Assembly: GCA_024811115.1 (NCBI GenBank)
Contig: JAKOGH010001043.1
Location: 310,001-374,000 of the forward strand
Source: Terana coerulea
Taxonomy: Eukaryota; Basidiomycota; Agaricomycetes; Polyporales; Phanerochaetaceae
Reading direction: 5' to 3'
DNA length: 64,000 nt
In this document: in pieces, positions 29,293 through 40,800 of the stretch
Numbering within the stretch: the first letter of the stretch is position 1
Layout: each line of letters opens with the position of its first letter
The notes under the pieces: generated by a model
The model's input: the letters and a program-made list of their open reading frames with translations, nothing else
What the model was told of the DNA's origin: nothing
Databases searched by the model: none
Made by a program: the position numbers and the translations under genes

Positions 29293-29475
29293 GTTACTGG
29301 GATACCTCTACGGTCGATGGCGTGACTGCCTATGTATTTATTACTCACACATTTGATATTCTTCGGGAATCGGACATGTTGCCAATGTATCAGTGCACAT
29401 ACCGTCGACCATGATCACACCGGTCCGCGCAGGGGCAATATGCAGAGTCTATTTCCTTCCGTTGTCATTAAAATA

Positions 29476-32400
29476 TTATAGAATAGACTGCGAATAATAT
29501 TGATACTGATATAATGCTGTCAGACGAAGACCTTGACGCGGTAGGGTAGAGGTGGCTTACTGAATCGTACAATCTAGTCCAATTTGACCCCAGTGAAGTG
29601 TCGATCAGCCGCTCGACGTGTTCTTCCACAGCTGCCTGTGTCAGTCCTTGCTGGAATCGGTCTCGTAGTTGCTGAGCCGTCTGCTCTCCGAGAGCAGCGA
29701 AACATGGAAGAGTCGAATCTATTCACTTCAATGAGTTTTGTATCATCCTTGCAAAAGAATTGACACCAACCCTTCTGCATGAGCTCCACGAGAGCTAAGT
29801 GCGCCTCATCAGTAGATTTCCGAGCGACAGGTGGAATAGCACTTACTGACGATCCGGTCGCAATGTTTTCGCGCCGCTTCAAACCCTTCTTTGAATAGGC
29901 GTCTGAATGCCTTGAATGCCTCTCCGTCGATACCGCCGAGGACTTCGATGTACTCCAGAGGCAGTTTGAACGGCGCGGCCTCGAAGCCAATGTTGCCCGG
30001 CGAGTTGGACAACATGAAACCGAAGTCGATATGGATGAGGTGGCCGTCGCGGTCGACCAGAATATTGCCATTGTGCCGGTCTTTGATTTGTAGCAGGTAG
30101 GTAACAACGGAATAGCCTAGACGAACAACCCCGTAGAGTGAGCTTGGAGGCGACAGAGTAGAAAAAAGCTGTGCGGACCAGCTAACGACTTAGCGAAGTT
30201 CTTCTGGGCTCGGATGTACTTCGCCGATGCTGAGTCGCCATACGTCTAGCAACCTGTTAGAAGTGCATTACCATTCCAGCGGACCACTCACACTTCTGAA
30301 ATGATCAGACAATGACACATGACCAAGACGACCACTTGCTAGCCTGCGGGCGTACTCAGCCTTCTTAATCGAATGAATAGAGACTGCGTCCGTGATTGTT
30401 TCGACAAGACCAGAGTTATTGCCAGTGATAAGAATTCTAAAGCTGCCTTCGTATTAGTTCCAAGTCCTTGCGGGCCAAGGATCAGCACGTACTACCGGAC
30501 CCAGCAAAGGCAGTTTTCGTCCTTCCATATGTGTTCGAACTCCTGAATCAGTTGCACTGCCAGCTGCTCTTGCCGTAGGTCACCGCCCGTCTTCACAATT
30601 ACTGAAACGCAATCCCAATTGGCTGTGTACCACGCTCAGCGCCATCATGCAATCATCAGCCGAAGTAAGCTTACCTAGGTGGCCGTATGGGGAAGCTTGT
30701 CGTATCCGACTCTACGCAACAAGCGATCAGCTCCAGCATGTATGTCTCCGAAAATATTGTTACCTTCTTCGCAGCCCAGGACTCGCCGACCACAACCGCA
30801 GATGGATCCGCCTTGCTCAGCTCGCGCCTGATAATCCCCTCGTCCTCCGCTGTCCGCATGCTGCCGCCCGAATCGCCGACCTTCAACATGCCCTCGCCCA
30901 CCCGGTTCTCACGCATGCGCTCCATTCGCTCCTCCTCTAACGCCAACATCTCGTTCATGATTCGGTTCCGAATGGCTGTAGCCTCGGTGTGCTGCAGTCT
31001 CATGCGCAAGGGCGCGTTCCCAGGGTGAGCGGACGCAGGGGGTCGCCTGTGGTGCTTGTGTCGGACGGCGGTGTCACCGTAAGCCAACTAGAGCCAGGAA
31101 GCCAGCGAAGCGGAGATGCAGTTTCCGGCGGCGCGAGGGGCGTCCCTGGCACAGGGACCGTAGTCGCAGATTCACGTACAAGATTCGCGTTCAACTGCGC
31201 GAGCATGACGGCTGCAGTGCGCATCCGTTCAGAGTATTCGTCCAGCGATAGTACCCGTGCTGTCGACAATGGCTCCGGTTCGTCACTGTTACTTCGCTGG
31301 ACGGTGAATGAGGAAAGACTTCGTGGGGGACGGCTCTTTTGAGGGGAGTTGCGCCGGCAAGGAGCGGTGTCGGGGGCGTAGATGACCATGTGAGGTTGTC
31401 AAGCTCCTTGTTCTTGGGTGGTGGGGGAAGTACTATAGTTTCCGATAGATCTATTTCCCGAGAACGAAGGGGGTCGTCAGAGCCGTACAACTGCTCAACA
31501 AGGTCGATTTCCTCCTCATCTTCTAGCGGGCTCGAAGGACTAGAGGGGGAAATAACCGCAGGGACGTCAAGTAATTCCCCCTCTGTGAGATTCGACGTGT
31601 CCAGTTGAAGAGCCCTATCCGCCTTGTCACGATCGATGTCTGGTCCGGATTGCGATTTGAGAGAGGGTGAGGCTCCATTGAATGCTATGAGATCCTGCGA
31701 GGCGCCTTTTCGCTCGTTCTCCTTGACCACGACCTTTTTCAGCACCTCCTTGTTATGCCTCTTCAAGGGGTCAAAGTCAAGGTCTCCATGGAGGATTTCA
31801 ATCAGAAGCAAATATGGCGCACGCTCAGCCGAATTGAGCACAACGCTTTCACCTGGAGGTATTCGGACTATCCGATGATGAGGCTCGGGTATAACACTCG
31901 TTGAATGAAGGGTATCAGAAGATGAGCACCACATAGGCATACAGACCTAGAAAGTGATAGCATTAGTCTCAAGGAGCATGCGTAGAGCTCAGTGGTAGAT
32001 TACCTCGGCCGGCAGCATATGATTTAACCCCGTTAGTTCTGCTCTTAGAGCACTCACGCGGGCGGGTTTCGGTACAACGAGAAGCCTGTTGCAGATATTC
32101 TCCAGCGCAAGCAAAAATTGGATCTAATACCTCTTAGCAAAATACAGATGTTGGTCAAAACATTTGCGCTCACTTCTGAACGACAGAAATGAGTCCTTAA
32201 TAGAAATTTCTGCGCTTCGGCATCGTACTTCTGTAGCAAGAGATCCGCCGAGGGGAGACTGTTCCCCCGCTGGAAGTGTCGTGATGCCGAAATGGTCGGT
32301 GTAGACTGAAAGGGAGAAGGGGAAGCTAAAGCGGAGGGAGGAGGGTCATTTTGACCGAAGGGGTCTTCTGATAATCTTGGTTTACGGAGGTCACGCAAAT

Positions 32401-33331
32401 GCAACGGCAACGCGGGACTCGTCTGGGCCCCGACGGTCTGCCGACGTGAGCGTCGGCTATCTTGGCGGCCACCAATTCGAACGGCAGACAACGGTGCCTG
32501 CCCTTCTGGCAGCGTAATTCCTGGCGCCTCAAAGCTCTGCTCCTCTGGGTCAGAGTCATCCTCGTCATCCTTTTCATCCTGCGAAGTGACCGAGCGATCT
32601 GAGTAGGTCCGCACAATCCCATCCGGGTTGTCCAAGCTCCGTAGGTCCTCGCCCTTGTCATCTACTCTTCCTTGTTCAATTGCAACTTCACCCATAACTT
32701 CCGTTAGTGCAGGCAAAGCGGGAGTACCAGCAAGGATCATGCCCATCCCGACTAAAGCAGGTTGCACATTGGGCCTGATTTTCTTGCGAATGAAGCCGGG
32801 AAGTGTTGGTAGATTAAGCGTTGAGTACGGCGTTCCAGTGGCTGGCAGGTCACCGTATATCATTTCTTGACATTGGTTTAGGACGCGCTGGCATATCAGG
32901 AAGGACTCCGAGTCGTGATGGGATAAGGCGAGGTCCTTCAGATGGGCTTGCATGAACCACAAAGTCTACAGAGCATAAGCGTGCGCAAGCAGTGTATAAA
33001 TTACAGACATACCAACATAGCTATATGTGTAGACTTTTGAGAAATCTCCACGACGAAACATTCTAATGCCCTTGACTTGGACGGTCTAGTGACAAGTAGA
33101 TGACTGGTGTCGACGCAGGTTCAGACTACACCATATTACATGTCGCAATATTCCTCACCAGACAAATCCCCATACTTCGCGTAACTCCCGTGTATCCAGC
33201 TCCCTAAGTCTCCGGGTGAGATAATAGGTGATCCCTATGTTGTCGGCATAAATCCTGAGGTATTGAAGCGCTACGTGTACCGAGAAGAAAGAAGGTGAGA
33301 GGAAAAGGCGTAACAGCAGAGCATGAGACAT
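29476..33331 (-). CDS. PIK1: phosphatidylinositol 4-kinase Pik1 (PI4K beta type)
   Basis: This lipid kinase makes PI4P at the Golgi for secretory traffic. The start MSHALLLRLFLSPSFFSVHV at 33331 leads into the lipid-kinase-unique domain (ALQYLRIYADNIGITYYLTR, then REVWGFV spliced to CHLLVTRPSKSRALECFVVE). A second N-terminal exon reads LWFMQAHLKDLALSHHDSES. A long disordered linker follows, then the kinase region: RMRLQHTEATAIRNRIMNEM, QASPYGHL and the catalytic segment DRHNGNILVDRDGHLIHIDF followed by GFMLSNSPG. The tail is VEEHVERLIDTSLGSNWTRL. The stop is uncertain: splicing a last short exon gives LYDSSIL with TAA at 29476-29478. One A must be added at 31336-31339 (T run on plus) to join ATPLK to SRPPRSLSSFTVQRSN. 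It diverges from OST3 with starts 199 bases apart. Confidence 0.92.
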
Positions 33332-33530
33332 GTCACGTCGTCGAGTGGTATGACATCCAGGTTCAAGGTCAACGCGGGGGTCTATGCCCACGCTCTGGTT
33401 GGCGGGAACAACGTGAAGCAGCGGTACGCCGGTAAGTGAAACAAGCGCCAGGCGCCGACACACAGAGGCGCCCATTACACGACACGTCGGTCGGGCGTCT
33501 ACCTCACTCTCGTTCACGCCGCAAGCAGCG
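33332..33530. promoter_or_regulatory. short divergent promoter, PIK1 / OST3
   Basis: Only 199 bases separate the PIK1 start (minus) from the OST3 start (plus), so both promoters must lie here or overlap the neighbouring gene. No classical TATA box is obvious. Confidence 0.5.
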
Positions 33531-34757
33531 ATGTTGCTGCAACCTCTCCTCGCCTTGCTCGCCCTGCCTTTCGCACGGGCAGCACTATCTACCGTGCAAG
33601 CTCGAGATGAACTGGTCAAGCTCGCAGCTGCGAACAACGGCGTTGTCAATGTGAACGACCGCAACTTCGACCTCTTGACTATGCCGAACCGCGACTGGTC
33701 CGCGACGGTTGTATTCACTGCCATGGATCCACGAAGGAAATGCACACCTTGCAAGTAATGCTGACTCAATTAGCTACGTATGAGCTGGGTCTTACCAAGT
33801 GTTACAGAGCATTCCAGCCGTCGTTTGACGACGTCGCGAAGGCTTGGACGAAGGTCCCCGCTGCGGAGAGGAATCAGCACTTCTTCGCCTACGTCAACTT
33901 CGACGACGCTATGACTGTGTTCCAAAAGGTCTGTTTCTTGTTTTGCATCGCTACCACTTTGCATGCTAAGTAACGTAGATGGGTATTCAATCCGCTCCAA
34001 TTGTCCAAATGTATCCTGCGACCGAAGGTCCCCGCAAGCCCGCCAATGGCAAGACAAATCCTCTGATTTACGACTTCGCCAAGTGAGTCCCTCGCGCACT
34101 ACAACACTCCTAACGCTGACGGGTATTGTTACTGTGTGCTAGTGGCTATGATGCGCAGCCTCTCGCCGAGCAACTCTCCAGACACACCCCCGTCAAGATT
34201 CCGTACAGCCCTCCTGTTGATTGGATGAAATACGGCACAATTGGCGCCACTGTACTGATTCTTACCACAGTCCTGCGCTTCATCTCGCCGCTGTTAAAAT
34301 CTCGCTGGACTTGGGCTATTATCACGGTGTTGACGACACTCACCATGACCGGGGGCTATATGTTTGTCCGCATCCGTGATATGCCTTACTCTGGAGAAGG
34401 TGGTCAATGGATTGCTGCCGGTTACCAAAACCAATTTGGTCAGGAGACTCAAGTCGTCGCGATGATTTGTAAGTCTATACTTCCCCCGGCTGATCGGTAC
34501 GTGTCTGACTTTGTGTTTTCTAGATGGTCTCTTGGGTGCAGCATTCTTAATGTTGACCATGGTGATACCATACCAAACAAGCTCAAAGCGACAACAGGCG
34601 CAAGTTTGGCTGTGGTCAATTGTTATCTTCATCATGTTCTCTGTCCTGATCTCGCTATTCCGTGTCAAGAACAGAGGTAAGTGTGTTGTCTCCAGGAGTG
34701 TTCTTCTTATCTCACGAGTTGCGTATATCAGGATATCCATTCAAGCTACTGCTCTAA
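33531..34757 (+). CDS. OST3: oligosaccharyltransferase subunit Ost3/Ost6
   Basis: This is the thioredoxin-like subunit of the ER oligosaccharyltransferase, which helps N-glycosylation by holding cysteine-containing acceptor proteins. It starts MLLQPLLALLALPFARA, a signal peptide. The lumenal thioredoxin fold follows with the redox motif CTPC (FTAMDPRRKCTPCK, with an intron directly after it) and NQHFFAYVNFDDAMTVFQ, then APIVQMYPATEG. Four membrane segments follow: TIGATVLILTTVLRFISPL, WAIITVLTTLTMTGGYMFV, a third from GLLGAAFLMLTMVIPY, and a fourth from LWSIVIFIMFSVLISLF. The last exon completes RVKNRGYPFKLLL with TAA at 34755-34757. The order and length match the family. No frame break was seen. 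Confidence 0.94.
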
Positions 34758-35308
34758 AATGCTAGCTAGTAGAAGCACGCGGTCAATATCAATACCACAT
34801 ACCCCCATGTCGAGGACTATCTGAACATGAGATAAAGAATAGCCCCGTTGCGCACTTTGGTATTCATTGTCGTCGCAAGTTGAATACCGGGTCCACCCGG
34901 AAGGCTGCTGTCCAAGAGTTTCTATAACGTGCGACTGAGCGCCCATTTCATGCACACTGGCGCGACACATTTCTCGAGGCACTCCGAACTGCAAACTCCT
35001 GCTTGTTTGCGGTTATATGCGGTTCATGGCAAGCCTTGCAACCGAAGGTTTCTTCAGCTAACATGTCGAGATTTTGCTTCTGCGCCAACATGCTGGCGGT
35101 GTTGATCAGGAATGCGAGAGACTTTTTCTAACTTGGTCAGGCCTATGCTGCTTTCGTCACTAACGCAAAAGACTCCATTGTACTTCAACAATGACGTCAA
35201 TCTGCATAGGCCCAGTGGGAGCTTGAGGCTTTGAGTACTTATAAGGTTTGTGGACATGAAGGTAGGCCTCGCAAACCCTACACTAAACCTGAAACCTCCC
35301 TCAATATC
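34758..35308. other. intergenic region, OST3 3' flank and ALDH promoter
   Basis: About 550 bases between two plus-strand genes. A TATA-like box lies near its right end (35239-35246). No coding frame is supported. Confidence 0.5.
35239..35246 (+). promoter_or_regulatory. TATA-like box of the aldehyde dehydrogenase gene
   Basis: The string TTATAAGG lies about 63 bases upstream of the ALDH start codon at 35309, a sensible spacing for a short fungal 5' leader. This is inference from sequence only. Confidence 0.4.
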
Positions 35309-37075
35309 ATGTCTTCAGCCTTCAAGCCAGCACACGACAATCAAATCTCTACGGACGACAAGTCTCTGCTCGAGCTCTTTCCTCAATCCGTTAATACACT
35401 TAAATCTCAACCCCCGCAAATCAAAGGTAACACCTACCTCCTGAACGGCGAGATCAAGAAGTTCAGCGAGTCCACCGAGCCCATTTTGTCTGCTGTTACA
35501 ACCCAGACCGGCGAGAAACTGACTGTCACGACGTTTGCAAGATGCAACAAGGACATTGCTGTGAAGGCGTTGGATGCGGCGTATATGGCGTTCGACAAGG
35601 GTCGTGGTCAGTGGCCGAGGCTGGGCGTGGACGAACGCGCGAAAAGAATGATGGCGTTCTTGGAGGATTTCAAGCAGTTGAAGGACCGGCTTGTCGAACT
35701 CTTGATGTGGGATATTTGCAAAAGCAGGAAGGACGCAACGGACGAGGTTGAACGGACAATTGGTGAGTGCATGCGCCTGATGCAGTAAAATCAAGGTCTC
35801 ATAGCGCACAGATTATATCCAGGATACAATCGCACATGCGATTGAGATCGAGAAGGGAGCCTCCAAATTTGAGACGACCTCTGGCGTGTCTGCTCAGGTC
35901 AAGCGGTTGCCTGTGGGGTGCGTGATTCTTGACTAGTGCCGCTCCGATAGGAAGCTAAAGTTAGATGACCAATGCTGCAGCGTCGTACTGGCGTCAGGAC
36001 CTTTCAACTACCCTTTGAACGAGTGTTACACGACGTTCATTCCCGCACTTATCACGGCAACACCGTCATCCTCCGTATCCCCAGGAACGGAGCCTCACCA
36101 CATTTCCCTACCCTTGAACTTTTCCGGAAGCACTTCCCTCCTGGGTCTATCAACATCCTCAGCGGCTCCGGTCGTGAGATTATGACGCCCCTCATGAAGG
36201 ACGGTCGCGTCGATTTTCTTGCCTTCATCGGTCGGAGCACGTCTGCAAACGCGCTTGTCAAGGACCACCCTGCTGCTCATCGCTTACACACTATCCTCCA
36301 AATGGACGCGAAGGACTGCGCTATCGTCTTGAAGGATGCTGACGTCGAGTATGCCGCGACGCAATGCGTCAGTGGCGCGTTCTCGTTCAACGGGCAGCGC
36401 TGCACGGCTTTGAAGCTGATGTGGGTCCACGAGAGCATCGCCGAGCCGTTTGTGAAGAAGGTGGTGGAGAAGGTGGATGCCTTCAAGATCGGCATGCCTT
36501 GGGACGACGACGTCAAAATCACGCCGCTCTGCGAGAGCGCCAAGCCCGATGAGCTCAAGGAGGTCCTCGAGGACGCTTTGAAGAACGGTGCACACATTCT
36601 CAACAGTCAAGGGGGTCGCTTGGCGAAATCCCTTGTCAGCCCGACCGTCGTCGGTCCCATCACGAAGGAGATGAAGCTCTGGACAGAGGAGCAGTTCGGT
36701 CCCATCATGCCCATCACATCCTTCTCCGACCTCAACGAGCCACTCGACTGGATCGCCGAGAACCACTTTGGGCTGCAGTCCGCGGTGTTCGGGTATGACT
36801 CGAAGGAGCTCGCCCGTTGTGTGGACACGATGGCATTCCAGGTCGGACGCGTCAACGTCAACGCCGCGGACAAGCGCGGCCCGGACACACTGCCTTTCGG
36901 TGGGAAGAAGGATAGCGGCATGGGTGTTACGAATGCGAAGGAGGCGGTCAAGGGATTCACCGTTGAGAGTATATTGGCGACGACAGTAAGCGATAAGCGG
37001 AATATCAAGGCGCTGCAGGGCATCGAAGGTGTCAGCGAGGTGTTCAGTGGTATGAGCATGATTTCCACGCGTTGA
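35309..37075 (+). CDS. aldehyde dehydrogenase, GAPN-like
   Basis: This is an ALDH-superfamily enzyme, most like the NADP-dependent non-phosphorylating glyceraldehyde-3-phosphate dehydrogenase group. Three exons: 35309-35762, 35812-35917 and 35981-37075. Motifs seen are ASGPFNYPLNECYTTFIPAL, NTVILRIPRNGASPHFP, IGRSTSANALVKDH, the catalytic Cys region FSFNGQRCTALKLMWV, EEQFGPIMPI and DTLPFGGKKDSGMG. In the place of the usual LELGGK glutamate the sequence reads LQMDAK, so the standard general-base Glu is replaced by Gln. One G is missing at 36056-36057: the frame ends ALIT and resumes GNTVIL. The start MSSAFKPAHDNQ lies 63 bases after a TATA-like box. Cytosolic location is likely, as no targeting peptide is seen. 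Substrate is uncertain. Confidence 0.85.
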
Positions 37076-37273
37076 CTGAATGCTAGACCCCTACATAGGT
37101 TTGTATTAGTACCTGCGTTATGGAGTGTGTATATCGTTTACCACAAGACTCCACTACATACCTAGTCAAGTCACGCTTTGCAATTGCACGTACTGAACAC
37201 ATCGTACCTCAGGCTGGGCTGCGACCAGAGATAGAGTGAAGCTCATAGACATAAGCGTTGACACACGTAGCAA

Positions 37274-37366
37274 GGCTACCTGGCGCAATGGTAGCGCGTT
37301 TGGCTTCGATTGCTTAACGAGGTATCCGGCACCAAAAGGTTGCAGGTTCGAGTCCTGCGGTGGTCA
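37274..37366 (+). tRNA. tRNA-Arg (anticodon TCG) with 21-nt intron
   Basis: The sequence folds as a cloverleaf. The acceptor GGCTACC (37274-37280) pairs with GGTGGTC (two G-T pairs), the D stem is GCGC/GCGC with loop AATGGTA, and the anticodon stem is TTTGG/CCAAA. The T arm is GCAGG-TTCGAGT-CCTGC. The anticodon loop is CT-TCG-A, with anticodon at 37306-37308, reading CGA (Arg). An intron at 37310-37330 sits one base 3' of the anticodon, the canonical position. The discriminator A is at 37366 and CCA is not encoded. The internal A and B boxes are intact, and a T run follows. Confidence 0.93.
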
Positions 37367-37372
37367 TTTTTT
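37367..37372 (+). terminator. RNA polymerase III terminator
   Basis: Six T residues directly after the tRNA discriminator base form a typical Pol III stop. Confidence 0.85.
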
Positions 37373-37805
37373 CTCCATTTCAGTTAGTAGCTCCTACATG
37401 GGACTTCCGGATCCAAACCCCACAGTGAGTCAGAAGTCTGACATCTGTAATACTGTATCCTGATTCCTTTGGACCAATCGCAATACTTGGTCCGGCTCGG
37501 TTTGGGTTCAGGATCGCTCCACTTTCCAGAAGCGCCACTTGGTCGGAAATACCCGGTGGCTTTGTGGCGTTGAGGTTGAAATCGGGTTCCGATACAGTCA
37601 ACCCCGGCTCAACCGAAGTTTATTGGATCTCACAAAGCAGCAGACAGCTTGGACTTCAATGAAGACATGAAGGTAGTGTATTGATTTCTGTCCATCCGGA
37701 GCAGAGAAAGCAAATGATATGTATACTATGAGTATAATGCGAGGGTGAGACTCAAGTCCATAACATTATATACTGAGGAAAACATTCACAAGCTGCGAAA
37801 ATCGG
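37373..37805. other. intergenic gap after tRNA, 3' flank of SEC16
   Basis: About 430 bases without a supported gene. It should hold the 3' untranslated region of the minus-strand SEC16. Confidence 0.5.
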
Positions 37806-40800
37806 CTAACTTCCACCCTCAGCTTGGAAGACATCAACATAGCGACTGCGGGTATTGCGCTTCGCACCGGGTCTTGGTCTTGCACCCGCAGGTGGTGGCC
37901 CGTCAAGACCCGGAGGGTCCATATTGCTCGACATCGCTGACGGAGTACGCGGGGGACCTGCCGACATAGGCGTGTTTGGCGCCGTTGCGACGTCGCTGGG
38001 GACAAGATTGGAGCGAATCCGCATGGGCGGCTTCTTCGGAGGTCCGTCGGTCAAGTCGACGGACGATGCGGGCCGCGTAGGAGGGGTCCCGGACGGAGGC
38101 GCAAGCTGTGATCGAGCAGTTGAGGTACCCGGTGAAGCGGTCTGCGCGCGGGGGGTGGCGGAGTCGCCGTTGGAGGAGCCGCTTCAGCACCGGCCTGCAA
38201 AAACAAAAATGAGATTGTCTACATCCAAATATGCCCTAGACACTCACATTTTTATTCACCCAACGCTTGAGATCTTTGTCATAGTAGAATGCACTTTGTT
38301 CGCCCAGGTTGGCCTTAACAGGACCCACGGGTGTATCACCACGCTTCCATATTCGGCTAAACCATCCACTGGAAGCACCTGCGGCTGTGAAGATATTAAT
38401 GAACATAGTCCTAGATATCACAGCGTGTCACACGACTTACCAGACTTGTCAGCTTCTTTAGCTGGTTCAGACTTTGTAGCCGCTGCGGCGGGCTTTGCAG
38501 CTTGCTGATCTTGATGGGCACTCTCTTTGGCCTTCGCACGGCTGGCGCTATTACCCAATCCAAGCTCATCATCCTCCTCGTCGACATCGTCCAAACGAGA
38601 AGAACTCCCTGTCGCCGATCGCTGGTGACTTGACACAGAAGCATATGATGCGTCGTCCATAAGTGAGATGAACCCTTCGCTTGAGCCGTTCGCAACCGTC
38701 TCAGGTTGGTGGAATGAAGAGACGGTGGGGGTGGGTGCGCCTGAGTCGCCCCACCAGCTGGTTACTTGAGGGCCCAAGGGAGTATCAGGCTCCGTTCCCA
38801 CGTCGGACGACAGGTTGCTCCGGTCCGCCTTCGGTGTCGCCTCCGGTGCGTACCCATAGCCGTAGGGAGACGCACTTCGGGATGGGAGGTCGCCGAACGA
38901 CGTGGTTGTAGCACTTGCCGAAGACATGCGGGGAACAGGCGAAGGTTTGCGACGAAGGTAATCGATAGCAGATGAAGCCCTTGCGATCTGTGCAGGCGCG
39001 CCTGAAGGAGGCCGCAGAGCCATTGCGGAGCCAGTCCGGAAAGGTGGTGCGTCAGGGATGTGTGTGAGATCCGTCGTGGACATTTGCGGCGACGGAATAG
39101 TGGAGCTTGCGGCGGATGAGATGGTGCTGTAGTGTGCAAACGGACCGCTGAAAGTGGGCTCCTTTCCACGACCATTGATCTCGGCAGTCTTGGGAGTGTC
39201 GGCTTCTCCTGCGATGAAGTTCGTGAATCCACGCTCCAGCCAACCACCAATCTTGTCCAAGCTAGGTCTTGTCATCTTCGCACCCATCCATCCAGACTTA
39301 TCCGTCACGGGCGCAGCCGTCAGTCTGTCCACCAGACCTTGGAGCTGTTCCCCAAATGTTGCGTTCAGATACGGGGAGGGACGACTTAAGGAGTTCGAGA
39401 TCGCATCGCAATATCTATTATGATCAATGAGTATGATCTCCTGCTGTCTCAGACAATTACACTGACTTGTTGGCCGCATCCATATGGCCAAGCTCCGCCA
39501 ACCATGCAGCCCTGATAAGCCTGTACGGTTGCAGGTGGGGGAGCCCCGAAAATGCTTCTTGGCCTTTGACAGGGGTCGCCAGCGACATTGCAAACTCCAC
39601 GATCTCGGTAAACACGATCGGGTCGGGGTCTTTCCAGAAGTTAGGCACCGTCTGAGGGCTAGGCGAGCCATACAAGATGACCCGCGCCGAAGGATTGCCC
39701 CAGCCGCCTGTCTGAGAGGTTTTGGGAGAAAGCAAGTAACTACGACGAGTTAGTGATATGGATTCTGACCAGTACGATGGACTCACCAAGCATGAGCGGC
39801 TTCGAACCAATGGTTGGCAGCAAGCTGGTCACCCAGAGCCGTCAAAGCGGAAGATGACTCGTTGGTCAGTGGGTTGCTGAAGATCATCGCTGCTGTCTCC
39901 TTCCACTTCGCGAGGACTTCGGTGGACAGCGAAAGTGGTTGCACTGGCGGCGGAAAGCTCGCGGACATAGGCGTCGCACTCGCACCGACCACCTGCGGAA
40001 GGACCTGAAGCGACTGTGACGGATGCAGCGGTGGCGCCAGCAATTTGGGAGGAAGCAATTCTTGCACTGTAGACCAGCTTGAGTATACACACGCTCATTG
40101 AAGAGAAGCTGACATACCGGCCCCCGAGCCTTGGCCAGCAAACAAGCTATAAGCAACCTTCAGCGGTTCTCGTCCTTTCCGTTGAGCTGCCTTCGAGTCG
40201 CCAGTATGGAGGGAGGTAGCGGCCAGTCCATCCGAAGCCAACTCCGACCTCAGGAACTCAGTGACGATGTCCTTCCAGGAGTCCTTGTCAATACTGCTCG
40301 CAATGACCATAGCGTGTGCCCATAGCCTGTTGTCAGCAGCGAATTGATAGGCCGCCCGACGGTCACCTCGAAGTAGATATTGCTGGATCTTGTCTAACTG
40401 CGAGGTAGTGAGCGTGTGGGTGGCAATCGTAGTGTCGTCTGGCGCAGCAGACCCCATAACCGAATACGACGAGGACAAGGCAGGTACATGCAAGCCCTCT
40501 GCGCCACCTTCTGAACCCCCGTCCAGGTCTGGAAGTAGAGCGGAGCGGACGGCGGAATCAACTTGGGCACTGGGAGGATATTTTATCAGCAGCGAATCTC
40601 TAAGGAGTTAGCCAACAAACTGACCTGCCAGCAAGCCGGCCGTCGTTCTCCACCATCACTTTCAGCAGTCTGATCATCGCAAGCTTCGACTCCGCACGGT
40701 GCCCTTCCAAGCTGCCTTGGTGCAAATAGCCTATGCCCTGCGATATCTCTTCAGCGCGCTCGTCGAGATATTTGATGACCTGCGTCTTCTTGGTCTTGGT

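Noticed and set aside
33332..33769. Upstream part of the minus-strand frame 33155-33769
   Set aside because: Only the segment from 33331 downward matches the Pik1 N-terminus. The upstream part is antisense to the OST3 signal peptide and thioredoxin exon.
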